Assembly: GCA_009782655.1 (NCBI GenBank)
Contig: WRIQ01000050.1
Coordinates: 1-7,257, forward strand
Origin: Prolixibacteraceae bacterium
GTDB taxonomy: Bacteria; Bacteroidota; Bacteroidia; Bacteroidales; Prolixibacteraceae
Direction: 5' to 3'
Length of the DNA stretch: 7,257 bases
Part shown: in pieces, positions 6,738 to 7,257 of the stretch
Position numbering within the stretch: position 1 is the first letter of the stretch
Layout: every line of letters starts with the position of its first letter
Made by a program: the position numbers and the translations under genes
Notes under the pieces: model-generated
The model's database searches: none
What the model saw: the letters and a program-made list of their open reading frames with translations, nothing else
Told to the model about the DNA's origin: nothing

Positions 6738-7256
6738 TCACACAATGGTTGTCTGGTTCCACAAGCGGTCGGCTTCCAGTTGCGCTCGTACCCCCTCCGG
6801 ACGTAACCATCCATAGCCGCGATTTTGCAAATCAGGTATCAGGATGTTATTGAAGTCCTCGTCTGTCCAATTGGGGTGGAGGGCGAGGAAGATGTCTAAG
6901 TAGGGGCGGGCGCCTTCGTCCCAGTCAGCCCATCCGGGGAAGAATAGATTGTAGTCAATATCGTGAACAAGAATTCCCTTAGTACTTGTAGATGCAATTC
7001 TCATACCATCTGAACTAAAACAGAATGAGTTGACCTCGCTTGTATGCCCTTTAAATATATAAATACAATCCCCTGTACTAATATCCAATAACTCTATGTC
7101 GTTGTCAACTCCAAAAAGTATTTTGCTGCCGTCGGGTGTGAAATTAATAAACAATCCCTCCCCTTTTTTCTCAAAGGTACGAATACATGCTCCCGTAGCC
7201 ACATCCCATAATTTAATAATACCGTTATAACCGCCTGCAGAAAGTATTTTTTGTCC
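6738..7256 (-). CDS. WD40-repeat protein, 3' part (5' end beyond window)
   Basis: This is the last 172 codons of a beta-propeller protein that enters through the right edge in an open frame. A GTG at 7202 could be taken as a start, but the frame continues upstream and the 18 codons to its right complete a WD40 blade (I-K-L-W-D-V), so the gene is truncated by the window. About two and a half blades are visible. One ends in LWD followed by ATGACIRTF. The next holds FTPDGSKIL, LLDISTGDCI and a closing GH. The last holds FSSDGMRIAS and VHDID. After the propeller comes a tail of about 75 residues rich in Trp and acidic residues (PGWADWDEG, HPNWTDEDF, NRGYGWLRPEGVR), which is not WD40. WD40 propellers are protein-interaction scaffolds, so a role in sensing or substrate recruitment for the downstream protease is plausible but inferred. 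It ends in TGA followed directly by TAA. The next gene starts 44 bases downstream. Confidence 0.88.
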   Translation of the reverse strand, partial: GQKILSAGGYNGIIKLWDVATGACIRTFEKKGEGLFINFTPDGSKILFGVDNDIELLDISTGDCIYIFKGHTSEVNSFCFSSDGMRIASTSTKGILVHDIDYNLFFPGWADWDEGARPYLDIFLALHPNWTDEDFNNILIPDLQNRGYGWLRPEGVRAQLEADRLWNQTTIV

Positions 7257-7257
7257 A

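Noticed and set aside
6738..7202. A complete gene starting at the GTG at 7202.
   Set aside because: The same frame stays open to the right edge and completes a WD40 blade upstream of the GTG, so this is the 3' part of a longer gene.

Overview
The window most likely comes from a member of the Bacteroidota. Start codons follow AT-rich stretches with no convincing Shine-Dalgarno sequence, the secreted protein ends its signal segment with V-S-A-Q, and the small conserved proteins have the feel of that phylum. This is inference from style and not a marker-gene assignment. All six supported genes lie on the minus strand, so they read from the right edge to the left. No RNA genes, CRISPR arrays or insertion sequences were seen.

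Right part (7256 to 808). This looks like one operon, with gaps of only 35 to 50 bases between genes. In transcription order it holds: the 3' end of a WD40-repeat gene that starts beyond the window; a small soluble protein of unknown function (125 aa); a 529-aa protein with a Clp N-type domain, a proline-rich linker and about eight membrane segments; a 113-aa protein with two membrane segments; and a 1148-aa protein that joins a Clp N-type domain, a ClpA/ClpB-type AAA+ module, a degenerate receiver-like domain, an FtsH-type AAA+ module and an intact M41 zinc protease domain. The last protein has no membrane segment of its own, although true FtsH is membrane-anchored.

The most interesting point is that the membrane protein and the giant protease begin with related Clp N-type domains (MDL-x-x-x-MR-[YF]-V near the start, P-T-P-[LI]-I near the end). 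The working model, an inference, is a split and rebuilt FtsH-like machine. The proteolytic motor is a soluble double-AAA+ protein. Its membrane partner is encoded two genes upstream and carries a matching N-domain on a long rigid stalk. The WD40 protein and the small soluble protein could sense or present substrates. Whether this serves membrane quality control, stress signalling or defence cannot be told from the sequence.

Left part (807 to 1). A 129-base gap holds an AT-rich terminator-like hairpin. It is followed by a separate small gene for an exported protein of unknown function, whose true start is probably internal to the longest reading frame. The last 168 bases hold no gene. The outer 90 or so are GC-rich, can form an imperfect hairpin and look like an intergenic repeat or cassette end.
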